Virus record (IMG/VR): IMGVR_UViG_3300028829_003504
Coordinates: 62,001 to 126,000 of that record
Source: a virus
DNA: 64,000 nucleotides
Strand: one strand, 5' to 3'
The notes beneath the pieces are model-generated. The model did not search any database. It saw nothing but the letters and a program-made list of their open reading frames with translations, and was not told the origin of the DNA. Both the position numbers and the translations under genes were made by a program. Shown here in pieces: positions 45,086 through 52,338 of this stretch (the stretch's first letter is position 1; each line of letters opens with the position of its first letter).

Positions 45086-45628
45086 ATGATTAAAGTGTCA
45101 AAAAGTATAGCTGCTGCCAATATAGTAAGATTAATAGACCAGGCTTTTTATACAGGGGTCTATGTGTTTGAAACCCCTGAAGGTGGTATTACCGATGCCC
45201 AAAAAGATGCAGCCTTAGATGCAGCACGTAGCACAAAAGGTTTAATAACACCTTCCGCCCTAAAACAGTCTTTAAATGATCTAGGATGTAAGGTGTTAGC
45301 AGGTAATGGTTACTATAAAAATGATTGTCCTTGGTACCAACCTGCACATAATAAATTAATCATAGGTTTCTCAGGAGCGGTAGCAGCAGATCCCTTAAAA
45401 TTCATAGAAGAAGGTAAGATGTCAATGGCAGTCGTATTAGCTGCTTCTAATTCTGGGGTAGGTTCCAATTACCCTGGGATGACATACGGCGGAGATACGG
45501 TAGGTACAGCTTTCTTTTTTGACGTAGGTGAAATAGATAGCGAATCTGATTTGGAATTCCTAGAACTTGACGTGACCTCTGAATCAGCAATAGCCGTTAA
45601 TGACATATCGTTGACGCTCGGAGTATAG
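45086..45628 (+). CDS. Last tail protein of the paralogous series
   Basis: A 180-residue protein from the ATG with AGGA 9 bases upstream. A TTG 18 bases earlier overlaps the previous gene and is less likely. N-terminus MIKVSKSIAAANIVRLIDQA resembles MIKISESIKVGYTHSVLTSD of the gene at 43239. GVYVFETPEGGI takes the place of FFEGVMP, and the end (VNDISLTLG) matches the series. A hairpin terminator follows. Confidence 0.55.
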   Translation: MIKVSKSIAAANIVRLIDQAFYTGVYVFETPEGGITDAQKDAALDAARSTKGLITPSALKQSLNDLGCKVLAGNGYYKNDCPWYQPAHNKLIIGFSGAVAADPLKFIEEGKMSMAVVLAASNSGVGSNYPGMTYGGDTVGTAFFFDVGEIDSESDLEFLELDVTSESAIAVNDISLTLGV

Positions 45629-45636
45629 GGCATTAC

Positions 45637-45668
45637 GCGAGCGTGGTATTAAGTCTCGCTCGCTTTAT
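45637..45668 (+). terminator. Rho-independent terminator before the lysis cassette
   Basis: GCGAGCG pairs with CGCTCGC across a 13-nt loop and is followed by TTTATATAATTT. It lies 8 nt after the last fibre gene and separates it from the lysis genes. The AT-rich stretch after it (TATATAATTTATA) could hold a promoter for them. Confidence 0.75.
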
Positions 45669-45711
45669 ATAATTTATATGTAAGTTAAATCAAAAAGCAA
45701 TAGGATACTAT

Positions 45712-45963
45712 ATGTTAATGCAAAATTTCGGTGGTCTCAGAGCAGTAGGTGAGAAGGCCTCAATAATGATCCGTTTGACGTCTGAGAGTAAGGGACTTAG
45801 TGAGATGCAAGAGGCTTACCAAGCTGTCTTACAAGGGCTTTTGACCGAAAAGGGTATAGAGTCTCCTTTTGACTCTCAAGATGCCACACAGATAAAGGCG
45901 TTCTTTGACGAAGCATCTAGACGATGGAAGAACTATATAGCTGATAATAGTATAGCGGTGTAA
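45712..45963 (+). CDS. Small hypothetical protein
   Basis: An 83-residue, helical, soluble protein (LSEMQEAYQAVLQGLLTEKG), preceded by AGGA six bases upstream. It starts the lysis-region transcript and ends 17 nt before a membrane protein gene. No function recognised. Confidence 0.6.
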   Translation: MLMQNFGGLRAVGEKASIMIRLTSESKGLSEMQEAYQAVLQGLLTEKGIESPFDSQDATQIKAFFDEASRRWKNYIADNSIAV

Positions 45964-45980
45964 TCCGGGAGTTAATACCT

Positions 45981-46292
45981 ATGGAAGAAATTGAAGTAGG
46001 AGCCTTACTAGGTTACATTACGGATTATTCATGGGGTTACATCGTCCTAGCCTTCATGTCATGGGCCAGCGGCGTGATAGTACACTATATAAAAAAGTGT
46101 AAGCGGGACGATATCTCTTTCATCGAGTACTGGACCAGTCATATTGATGCAAGTATATCAAGCATAGCGCTAGGCTTAGTTGCCTTCATCACAACATTAA
46201 CGAATGAGCCTAATGCCAGTATTCTTACTTATTTTGGAATAGGCTACGCCATAGATAGCATGATAAACAAAGCTAAAGGCAAGAATCATTAA
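45981..46292 (+). CDS. Small membrane protein, holin candidate
   Basis: A 103-residue protein with three hydrophobic segments (about 17-37, 56-75 and 80-94) and a basic C-terminus (NKAKGKNH). Size, helix number and place beside the spanin and transglycosylase genes are what a class I holin would show, but the sequence is not diagnostic. The protein at 47216 is a second holin candidate. One of the two could be an antiholin. Confidence 0.6.
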   Translation: MEEIEVGALLGYITDYSWGYIVLAFMSWASGVIVHYIKKCKRDDISFIEYWTSHIDASISSIALGLVAFITTLTNEPNASILTYFGIGYAIDSMINKAKGKNH

Positions 46293-46371
46293 GATCGAAA
46301 AAGCATAATAACCTCTCTGGCTTAGGTCAGACAAATTCGTATTCAATAATACATATTAAAGGAGTATACTC

Positions 46372-46731
46372 ATGACTGAATTAAAAACACCAGTTACCCA
46401 AAAGAAAGCTATTCTAGATAAACTGGATGATACAAAAAGTAGAAGTTGGTTAAAATGGGTTCTAATCATCTTAGTTGCTGTAGGTAGTGCCTTATTTCTG
46501 ATGATGGGAGATAGACGTAGTAGTCAAATGTTAAATCAACGGAAGAAAGAAATCCATACCAGACAAAAAGATGCTAAGATAGACATGGTAGTTAATAGTC
46601 GTGAGGCTATAGATAACCAGGAAGAGAAGATAGAGCAAGTCCGCCAGGAGTATGCAACTAAGACAGAGAAGATTAAAGGTCTTAGTACAGAAAATGAAGT
46701 ATTTACTTCTTGGGAAGATGGAGCCACGTAA
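46372..46731 (+). CDS. i-spanin-like membrane protein
   Basis: A 119-residue protein with a 28-residue charged N-terminal tail, one membrane helix (about 29-46, WVLIILVAVGSALFLMM) and a periplasmic helical, coiled-coil-like domain (EKIEQVRQEYATKTEKIKGL). This matches inner-membrane spanins, which fuse the membranes with a lipoprotein partner. The lipoprotein gene follows with a one-base overlap (TAATG). No disulphide-forming Cys is present. Confidence 0.6.
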   Translation: MTELKTPVTQKKAILDKLDDTKSRSWLKWVLIILVAVGSALFLMMGDRRSSQMLNQRKKEIHTRQKDAKIDMVVNSREAIDNQEEKIEQVRQEYATKTEKIKGLSTENEVFTSWEDGAT

Positions 46732-47213
46732 TGAAGAAATTATTTTTTACTGCCTTAATCTTGTCAGTCCTTACCGGCTGCATGTCCCCTCCTGAGTTCC
46801 CTGTATCGGACTTACGTATTAGCAATATGCCGAACTTAGAAGGTCAGGTAATAGACGCTATAGCTGTTCCAGATAAACCTAAAGGTGCGCTTGAGAGTAT
46901 CGTATCAGATGATGGGACTCAAGGTAAAGTACTAACATTCAATAGTGCAGAAGTTAAAAGATTATTGGCTATACACAATGCGGCGGAAGGTAATGCCAAA
47001 CTCGTTAAAGAAATGAATAAGCTCCTTTCTATGTATGTGCAGCAAGCTAATATGATTAAAGATTTAGCAGAATTAGAGGAAGCCCGTTCAGCTCGCCTTG
47101 AGTCGGATTTAGCTTACTCTGATTATAAACTTAAAGAGCAGCAGTTGGAAAGCAAAATTGAAACATGGAGCTGGAAGATAGTTGCATTCATAGCACTGGC
47201 CGTAGGATTGTAA
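46731..47213 (+). CDS. Spanin-like lipoprotein with C-terminal hydrophobic segment
   Basis: A 160-residue protein from the ATG with GGAG 7 bases upstream. It has a lipoprotein signal with lipobox LTGC (Cys17; Met at +2 favours the outer membrane), a long helical, coiled-coil region (70-145), and a terminal hydrophobic stretch WKIVAFIALAVGL. Lipobox plus C-terminal membrane helix is the build of a unimolecular (u-)spanin, though the helix is short and an i-spanin-like gene lies just upstream. Either way it should act in outer-membrane disruption at lysis. Confidence 0.65.
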   Translation: MKKLFFTALILSVLTGCMSPPEFPVSDLRISNMPNLEGQVIDAIAVPDKPKGALESIVSDDGTQGKVLTFNSAEVKRLLAIHNAAEGNAKLVKEMNKLLSMYVQQANMIKDLAELEEARSARLESDLAYSDYKLKEQQLESKIETWSWKIVAFIALAVGL

Positions 47214-47215
47214 TA

Positions 47216-47554
47216 ATGATTAGAAATTTAAACCGAGAGAACCTGTACGCACGATGTTTCCGTTTTGTTTTTGTTCTAATAGCATTAGGGCTAGTCTACT
47301 TTATATTTAGTACAAGCCCTAATGTGAAGTTCCCGTTAATGTTACATAAGTTGAGTATGGTGACAGTAGCTGCCATCATAGGTTACTTCTTAGATTACAT
47401 ACTTTTCCCGAACTTTAGACCAGGAGATTTGGCTAAAGTCATTGAGGATGAAAAATATCCTACTAGGGGTCTGTATCAGCTTGTAGGTATGTGCAACATA
47501 CGTAGAGCGATTATCATCGTAGGTATGATAATTGGAGTTAGTCAAGGAGTATAG
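47216..47554 (+). CDS. Holin-like protein (Phage_holin_8 type)
   Basis: A 112-residue protein with AGGA eight bases before the ATG. It has three hydrophobic segments (about 14-32, 43-63, 94-111). The string LHKLSMVTVAAIIGYFLDYI followed by LFPNFRPGD and a C-terminal RRAIIIVGMIIGV match, from memory, a family of phage holin-like proteins encoded next to lysis lipoproteins and transglycosylases. It lies 6 nt before the transglycosylase gene. Holin function is inferred. Confidence 0.65.
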   Translation: MIRNLNRENLYARCFRFVFVLIALGLVYFIFSTSPNVKFPLMLHKLSMVTVAAIIGYFLDYILFPNFRPGDLAKVIEDEKYPTRGLYQLVGMCNIRRAIIIVGMIIGVSQGV

Positions 47555-47560
47555 ATTATT

Positions 47561-48235
47561 ATGATAAAGCCAGCCCTTGTTCTGGCTTTTTCTGTTTTTG
47601 TGGTAGGATGTACTACTGAGAAGCAGAAGAGCCCGACACCCGTAGAAGAAAAGCCTTATACTTTAGTTTGGGTCGAGAGCACCCAGTCTATACCTAGCAA
47701 TGCTAACCAGTATAAGGCTGATATAATTAGACATGCCCAAGCGACTTTTGGGATCAATGCACCTATAAGTATACTGGCCGCACAGATTCATAAAGAGAGT
47801 ACATGGAGAGAGGACGCCAAGAGTCCTTACGCCGAAGGCTTAGCTCAATTTACACCACAGACGGAAGAGCACGTTAAGAACAAATATCCTGTGTTATCGT
47901 ATGGTGATGCACTAAATCCTATATGGTCTATACAGGCTCAGATGCTATACGACAATGAGCTTAAAACTAAAGTAGATGCCATAGACGAGTGTAACGACTG
48001 GGCCTTAACATTTGCAATGTATAACGGAGGTAGTGGTTGGATATGGAAAGAGAAAAATCTAGCAGAAGCTTCCGGGGTAGACAGGAATCAATATTTTGAT
48101 GGAGTTGAGAATTTTAATGGAGGACGTAGATTAAGTGCTAAGAAAGAAAACAGAGACTATCCTAGAAAGATAATACTAGAATTACAGATGATGTACCAAG
48201 AGGGAGGTTGGTCTGGAGTCATAATCTGTGATTAG
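47561..48235 (+). CDS. Lipoprotein lytic transglycosylase (endolysin)
   Basis: A 224-residue SLT-type enzyme that would cut the glycan strand of peptidoglycan. Features: a lipoprotein signal with lipobox VVGC (Cys17), the catalytic Glu79 in IHKESTW, the GLAQFTP motif (93-99) and AMYNGGSGW near residue 155. Being a lipoprotein is unusual for a phage lysis enzyme and would tether it to a membrane facing the wall. The first codons coincide with a terminator-like hairpin. A convergent-end hairpin follows the stop. Confidence 0.88.
   Translation: MIKPALVLAFSVFVVGCTTEKQKSPTPVEEKPYTLVWVESTQSIPSNANQYKADIIRHAQATFGINAPISILAAQIHKESTWREDAKSPYAEGLAQFTPQTEEHVKNKYPVLSYGDALNPIWSIQAQMLYDNELKTKVDAIDECNDWALTFAMYNGGSGWIWKEKNLAEASGVDRNQYFDGVENFNGGRRLSAKKENRDYPRKIILELQMMYQEGGWSGVIICD
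47566..47599 (+). terminator. Terminator-like hairpin over the first codons of the transglycosylase gene
   Basis: AAAGCCAG pairs perfectly with CTGGCTTT across an 8-nt loop, followed by a T-rich tract (TTCTGTTTTT). It begins two codons into the gene. It could terminate or pause transcription before the lysis enzyme or hide the ribosome-loading region. The same bases encode the hydrophobic signal peptide (Phe, Leu and Val codons are T-rich), so part of the T tract may be there for the protein. Confidence 0.55.
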
Positions 48236-48257
48236 GGGGATTGGTTTTAAATCCCCT
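48235..48257. terminator. Hairpin between convergent genes
   Basis: GGGGATT pairs with AATCCCC across a 7-nt loop, overlapping the last base of the transglycosylase gene and ending 5 nt before the end of the opposing gene. There is no T run on either side, so intrinsic termination is uncertain, but the site is where a bidirectional terminator is needed. Confidence 0.55.
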
Positions 48258-48261
48258 CCAT

Positions 48262-48783
48262 CTAGTAACTTGATGTATCACTACTGCCTACCATTGCAGG
48301 CAGGCGGTTGATAAGTTCTTTGACTTTCAATGCGGCCTTAGGGGGATTGTCTGATAGTATATCCTCAAGTTTACACATAGTAGTTTTCTCCAAGTCCTCT
48401 TTAGAATACAAACGGTTATGATAACTCCATAGTTCTATATTGAAGTCTATAAGCAACTTTCTCACATTAGAACCGTGAGTCTCGTACCGGGCTAGTAAGC
48501 AAACGGGGTCAACGTCGAATTTCTCGGCAATACCCATCAAGGTCAGTGTTGTATCTCCATAGTTAATGTTAATGGATCTAGATCTCTCCTCTAACCCGTA
48601 TAGCACGAATATAGATTGAAGGTCACTCTCATCAAGATCCATACCACGTATGATCTCTAAAGGGTTAGTACTATTTGAGGCGACAGCAATAAGTTTAGCG
48701 TATATTGGATTACTCATTGATTGCATCTCAAGATGCGCACAGGTTAGAGAACGTTTTATTTTCTTAGTAACAGTGGTTTGCAT
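48262..48783 (-). CDS. Hypothetical protein
   Basis: A 173-residue, helical soluble protein with a basic N-terminus (TTVTKKIKRS). The stretch LMGIAEKFDVDPVCLLARYE resembles a helix-turn-helix, so DNA binding is possible but unproved. Last gene of the right-arm minus-strand run; it faces the lysis cassette tail to tail. Confidence 0.6.
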   Translation of the reverse strand: MQTTVTKKIKRSLTCAHLEMQSMSNPIYAKLIAVASNSTNPLEIIRGMDLDESDLQSIFVLYGLEERSRSININYGDTTLTLMGIAEKFDVDPVCLLARYETHGSNVRKLLIDFNIELWSYHNRLYSKEDLEKTTMCKLEDILSDNPPKAALKVKELINRLPAMVGSSDTSSY

Positions 48784-48814
48784 GGTCTATTCCTTTTTAA
48801 AGCAGGCCAGATAC

Positions 48815-49555
48815 TTAAATTTTAGTTCTGACCTCAGAAGAATCAACGCCTAAAGAATCCAATATATCGCACATATCTAGTAATCTCTGTCGGAGTCGCC
48901 AGCTCTCCAAGGTATCAGAAGTAGTGTTTAATTTGGTCAATAATCGAGCAGTTCGACTTTTGTATGTGTCTATACTAGATGAAAAAACAGCCCCGTCAGA
49001 GTAGCTTTGGAGGCGTGTTAAAGCGCTTTGGGCGGTGTCCGTAGGGACTTCATCTAGCCACACTAGGCTTTTAGGGTTAACTTGCACATAGTCACTATGT
49101 AGCATAATATAAGGTTCTTTCTCTCCCCATACGGCCATAATCAAAAGATCATAGTCAGGCTTAACTAGTAATATGGGTTGGCACTCAAAACGCAGTTTGC
49201 CGTCAGGATTACCGAACGTAGTGTTGTGTACTAAGTCGGTCTTAGTGATATATGAGGCACTATCTATATCACTAAGTAATTGACGGCCAGCTAAGGTCCT
49301 AGTATCTGGAAAGTGTGCGTACAAATTATCATACCCACTTTCCACAACGAGACGTTTATGTCGAAACATAGGGTTATCTACCAAGTATGAATATGCAAGG
49401 TAAGGGTTTTGTTTTGAGTCAGCACCTATATCTTCCGCATCATACTTAGCAAGAACGTCCAATCTCGCTAGTCGTTCATCGGCCTTTAAAATTTGCAGAT
49501 TGCGAAGGCGAGAACTAAGCTCACCTCCAACCACTACGTAATAGTATAGGTTCAT
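48815..49555 (-). CDS. Hypothetical protein
   Basis: A 246-residue protein with a beta start (LYYYVVVGG), a mixed middle and a helical C-terminal third (TARLLTKLNTTSDTLESWRL). It directly abuts the upstream gene. No family recognised. Confidence 0.65.
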   Translation of the reverse strand: MNLYYYVVVGGELSSRLRNLQILKADERLARLDVLAKYDAEDIGADSKQNPYLAYSYLVDNPMFRHKRLVVESGYDNLYAHFPDTRTLAGRQLLSDIDSASYITKTDLVHNTTFGNPDGKLRFECQPILLVKPDYDLLIMAVWGEKEPYIMLHSDYVQVNPKSLVWLDEVPTDTAQSALTRLQSYSDGAVFSSSIDTYKSRTARLLTKLNTTSDTLESWRLRQRLLDMCDILDSLGVDSSEVRTKI

Positions 49556-50233
49556 TTACTTTCTTCTCTTGTGGGACCTTTTAGTCTTACCGATAGCGTG
49601 TTTTATTGTAGTCTTTAAGTACATCTGTCCTCTGATTTTCTTGGAGGCGTTGATGGCGTCAGCGGATGCACATATAGGACTTATAAATCTCTCGTCGTCG
49701 TCAATCTCCACTGCCCCTACTTTGTATATACCTGCGCCTGCATCGTCTATAAAAACATCGTTAAAGTCCGACATAGTAAAAGCTATTTGATAATCAGCAG
49801 AGGGTACTAATGGGTCTAGGCCACATCCTTCGGTAAAGTGTACTGCTTTAAGTCCGCAGTACTCACGGTAGTTGTATCTACTATCAGTACCCGTCAGTAG
49901 CACCACTAGCGTTACGTTACTTCTTTCGGCTACATCAATGAAATACTCCGGAGTGGTAATAGATCCATCTAAACAGTCAGGGTCAATAGACGCGAAGTGT
50001 TGTAATAACTTAGACTCATTATTATGTTGGGATTCTTTTATAGATACTATAAAATGACTATTGCTTTCATCTAACGTGATGGCTTCTACGAAAGGAGACA
50101 TCAATGCTGTGCATTGTATAAGTTCAAATAGCTGCTTCAATTCAGGACTGTCTGACTTGACATTTTTCTTCAAAGAACCAAAAGCCCAGTTCCATGTTTC
50201 GACATAGAAGTCGGATTTGTTTAATACGCCCAT
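49556..50233 (-). CDS. Hypothetical protein with basic tail
   Basis: A 225-residue alpha/beta protein. Strand-helix units such as VTLVVLLTGTDSRYNY recall a Rossmann-like or von Willebrand A-like fold. The C-terminus is strongly basic (KTTIKHAIGKTKRSHKRRK), suggesting nucleic-acid contact. Its Cys and Asp residues do not form a motif I know. Confidence 0.65.
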   Translation of the reverse strand: MGVLNKSDFYVETWNWAFGSLKKNVKSDSPELKQLFELIQCTALMSPFVEAITLDESNSHFIVSIKESQHNNESKLLQHFASIDPDCLDGSITTPEYFIDVAERSNVTLVVLLTGTDSRYNYREYCGLKAVHFTEGCGLDPLVPSADYQIAFTMSDFNDVFIDDAGAGIYKVGAVEIDDDERFISPICASADAINASKKIRGQMYLKTTIKHAIGKTKRSHKRRK

Positions 50234-50243
50234 GGTAATTCTC

Positions 50244-50783
50244 CTACAAAGTTATCTCAATGTGTTCGTCTATATAGTTCAATCTACTTATGTTATCTAC
50301 GTCAATAGATAGATTCTCAAGTGAATTTACTATGTCGCCAGGCATTACTGAAATCAAGTTGCCTTCAGGCAAGCCTATCTGTTTGGCTATTACATCGTAT
50401 TGAGATAAACATTCGGTGGATTTTATATCTATGAATGCCTGACTTAAGCTCAGTAGTACGTCATTCATCCAATGACCCGGATTGAATATCCTACCATTAC
50501 ACAGCAGTAGTACGTCAATATCATCTTCGCTAGTCATACCTCTTTTAGTCATAACTATGAAGGAAGTAGTTTGGGCATTACCAGTCGAATGAGGGTCGGA
50601 TTCATTAGATGTAGAATCAACACAGAAGATTTTATAATCTACATCTAATAAAATTTGAGACTCTACCTGCAGACTGTACATGAGATTAAGGCTGCCATCT
50701 ACATCTACTGTTTTTGGTATAGGCGCAATAGCCTTGATGACTTCAGGTAGCACATTAGGTTGAAATAGTTGTGAGTTCATCAT
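50244..50783 (-). CDS. Hypothetical protein
   Basis: A 179-residue soluble protein with LLLCNGRIFNPGHWMNDVLL in the middle and an acidic C-terminus (DIVNSLENLSIDVDNI). Only 6 nt from the macro-domain gene upstream, so probably in its operon. No family recognised. Confidence 0.65.
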   Translation of the reverse strand: MMNSQLFQPNVLPEVIKAIAPIPKTVDVDGSLNLMYSLQVESQILLDVDYKIFCVDSTSNESDPHSTGNAQTTSFIVMTKRGMTSEDDIDVLLLCNGRIFNPGHWMNDVLLSLSQAFIDIKSTECLSQYDVIAKQIGLPEGNLISVMPGDIVNSLENLSIDVDNISRLNYIDEHIEITL

Positions 50784-50789
50784 ATTACC

Positions 50790-51362
50790 TTATCGTCTTG
50801 CTTTGAATTTATAAAGAATCAAAGTTCGATCAGGGTACTCTTCAAGTACTTCGTTTATAACAGGCACAATCAACTTTAAAGGAGTACCGTTGTTACCTAC
50901 ACCAGGCTGAGCCAATGCGATTCGCCCATGAGGGTAAAGGTTAAATAGCTGTCGCAGTGAATCTGCAAAATGTTTAAGGTTAATATGACCAGTGTGATCG
51001 CTATAGTGCTTCTTGGTCTTAAAGTTACCATAGCCGAACTGTATGTATAAGTTTACCAGGTCCGTACCTTTATCCGTAGTGCAAGCTTTAATTGTACCTA
51101 ATTTAGATTCGTTACCTTTACCGCTTTCTTTATCCACTTGGGAGAACTGTGGATATTTTTCAGAAAGAGTACGTAGTACGCCTACGCCCATGGCATTGAA
51201 GCAGTTCATGCCAACAGCAAGGACATCAAAGTCTTTACTGTTTAAATCTCGAAAGACGTTAGACTCACGCTCAACTATGCGAGAGGTACCCGTCTGAATT
51301 GTAGCTTTGGAGCCTATGCCCCCTGCCAGAAGTTCTTCTAATTTTTTGTTACTGACTTTCAT
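50790..51362 (-). CDS. Macro-domain protein (ADP-ribose binding)
   Basis: A 190-residue macro domain. Signature parts are FDVLAVGMNCFNAMGVGVLR (ligand loop 1), LGTIKACTTDKGTDLVNLYI, FGYGNFKTKKHYS, and the second glycine loop IALAQPGVGNNG before a helix. The layout is close to Poa1p-like ADP-ribose-1''-phosphate phosphatases and other deacylases of ADP-ribosylated products. In phages such proteins may process cyclic-phosphate metabolites of RNA ligation or remove ADP-ribose put on by either side. It is preceded by a late-promoter-like element about 75 nt upstream. Catalytic specificity cannot be read from sequence alone. Confidence 0.85.
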   Translation of the reverse strand: MKVSNKKLEELLAGGIGSKATIQTGTSRIVERESNVFRDLNSKDFDVLAVGMNCFNAMGVGVLRTLSEKYPQFSQVDKESGKGNESKLGTIKACTTDKGTDLVNLYIQFGYGNFKTKKHYSDHTGHINLKHFADSLRQLFNLYPHGRIALAQPGVGNNGTPLKLIVPVINEVLEEYPDRTLILYKFKARR

Positions 51363-51394
51363 TTTTCTCTGTCTCCTAGAGGATAATTAAGTTA

Positions 51395-51407
51395 ACTCAA
51401 GTTGAGT
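51395..51407. promoter_or_regulatory. 13-bp palindrome in the macro-gene leader
   Basis: ACTCAAGTTGAGT is perfectly symmetric around one central base. It lies between the promoter-like element at 51439 and the macro-gene start. The position suits an operator, but no regulator is known and a chance palindrome is possible. Confidence 0.3.
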
Positions 51408-51437
51408 ATTCCTTTATATTGATTATTGGTCTAATAT

Positions 51438-51878
51438 CTATTTACAGTTTTGTGATTCTTTAACCGTAGGATAAATAGATTCGTGTAAACTAGATACTTC
51501 TTTGCCGTAGTGTAGGTCAGCGTCTAAAGCGGTTATTTCATTTGCTTCATCAGGGAAGATAGCAGAGTCGTCATATACGAAGACCTTACCGTGACGTGAT
51601 ATTAGGTTGTACGCGAATGAGGCCATCTGGTCTAAAGTCTTACTGCCATACCGAATAGTTAAATCTACCCAGAACGTTCCGTTATCGAGCTTAGCAAGCA
51701 TGACCGCGTGTGGGTCATCCCCGGTAAAGAAACCTACAGGCTCAAACAGGTCTTGCTTAACGTCAAGCCAAGTACAACCAGTGAACATCTTATCCCGCTT
51801 AACAGCTTTGTTTGAGAAAAACTTCTCAAATGCCTCTGCATCATCAGGCTCTATAATAAATACGTAGTCTAAACTCAT
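51438..51878 (-). CDS. Hypothetical protein
   Basis: A 146-residue acidic alpha/beta protein. Its N-terminus (DYVFIIEPDDAEAFEKFFS) and GKVFVYDDSAIFPDEAN look like two strand-helix units. The stop codon lies inside the promoter-like element of the next gene. It directly follows the SspB-like gene (1-nt gap). No family recognised. Confidence 0.65.
   Translation of the reverse strand: MSLDYVFIIEPDDAEAFEKFFSNKAVKRDKMFTGCTWLDVKQDLFEPVGFFTGDDPHAVMLAKLDNGTFWVDLTIRYGSKTLDQMASFAYNLISRHGKVFVYDDSAIFPDEANEITALDADLHYGKEVSSLHESIYPTVKESQNCK
51439..51448 (-). promoter_or_regulatory. Late-promoter-like element ACTGTAAATA
   Basis: The minus strand reads ACTGTAAATA, identical over ten bases to the elements at 2819 and 53866. 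It overlaps the stop codon of the preceding gene and lies about 77 nt before the macro-domain start. Promoter role is inferred from the recurrence and placement. Confidence 0.4.
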
Positions 51879-51879
51879 G

Positions 51880-52329
51880 CTATTTCACCAACGATAAATG
51901 GGATTTCTTTTTAACGGGCGCTACTACTTCCGCAGGAGCCATTTGATTAATATAAGGGTTGAGCACTTCTTGGTACAACGTTTCGTTAGTAGGAGATATA
52001 GCAGTTAGGTTAATCATACTACCTACTGGTATAAACAAGTCAGTTGCCTTTCCTTCAAATCGAACTAACGTGTGAATAAATCCACCATCTATATTAAACA
52101 TACTGATAGCGTCAGGCGATACGTCAAGAGTAACACATAGGTTGTTAATCTTGTCTTCAGGTATTCCTTCAAATATACGCTTATTAGTTTCAGGATTAAC
52201 GACTAATATACGGCCGTATATCTTATTTACGTTATCGTCATTAGCCATCACGTCAATGATTGCAGTAATAAGGGCCGTGCGGACCTCATCGGCTAAAGGA
52301 TTATACCCACCTGTCTGTAACATTATCAT
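51880..52329 (-). CDS. SspB-like ClpXP adaptor protein
   Basis: A 149-residue homologue of stringent starvation protein B, which binds ssrA-tagged or other substrates and hands them to the ClpXP protease (E. coli SspB has 165). The N-terminal helix (VRTALITAIIDVMANDD) and the core (LDVSPDAISMFNIDGGFIHT, then VRFEGKATDLFIPVGSMINL) follow SspB's NIAPRAVGN and ARFGGIPRQVSVPLAAVL. After a flexible linker the protein ends KKSHLSLVK, like the ClpX-docking tail LRVVK. AAGGAA lies 5-6 bases before the ATG. Neighbours are a FEN nuclease and a macro protein. Confidence 0.8.
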   Translation of the reverse strand: MIMLQTGGYNPLADEVRTALITAIIDVMANDDNVNKIYGRILVVNPETNKRIFEGIPEDKINNLCVTLDVSPDAISMFNIDGGFIHTLVRFEGKATDLFIPVGSMINLTAISPTNETLYQEVLNPYINQMAPAEVVAPVKKKSHLSLVK

Positions 52330-52338
52330 AGTGTTTCC

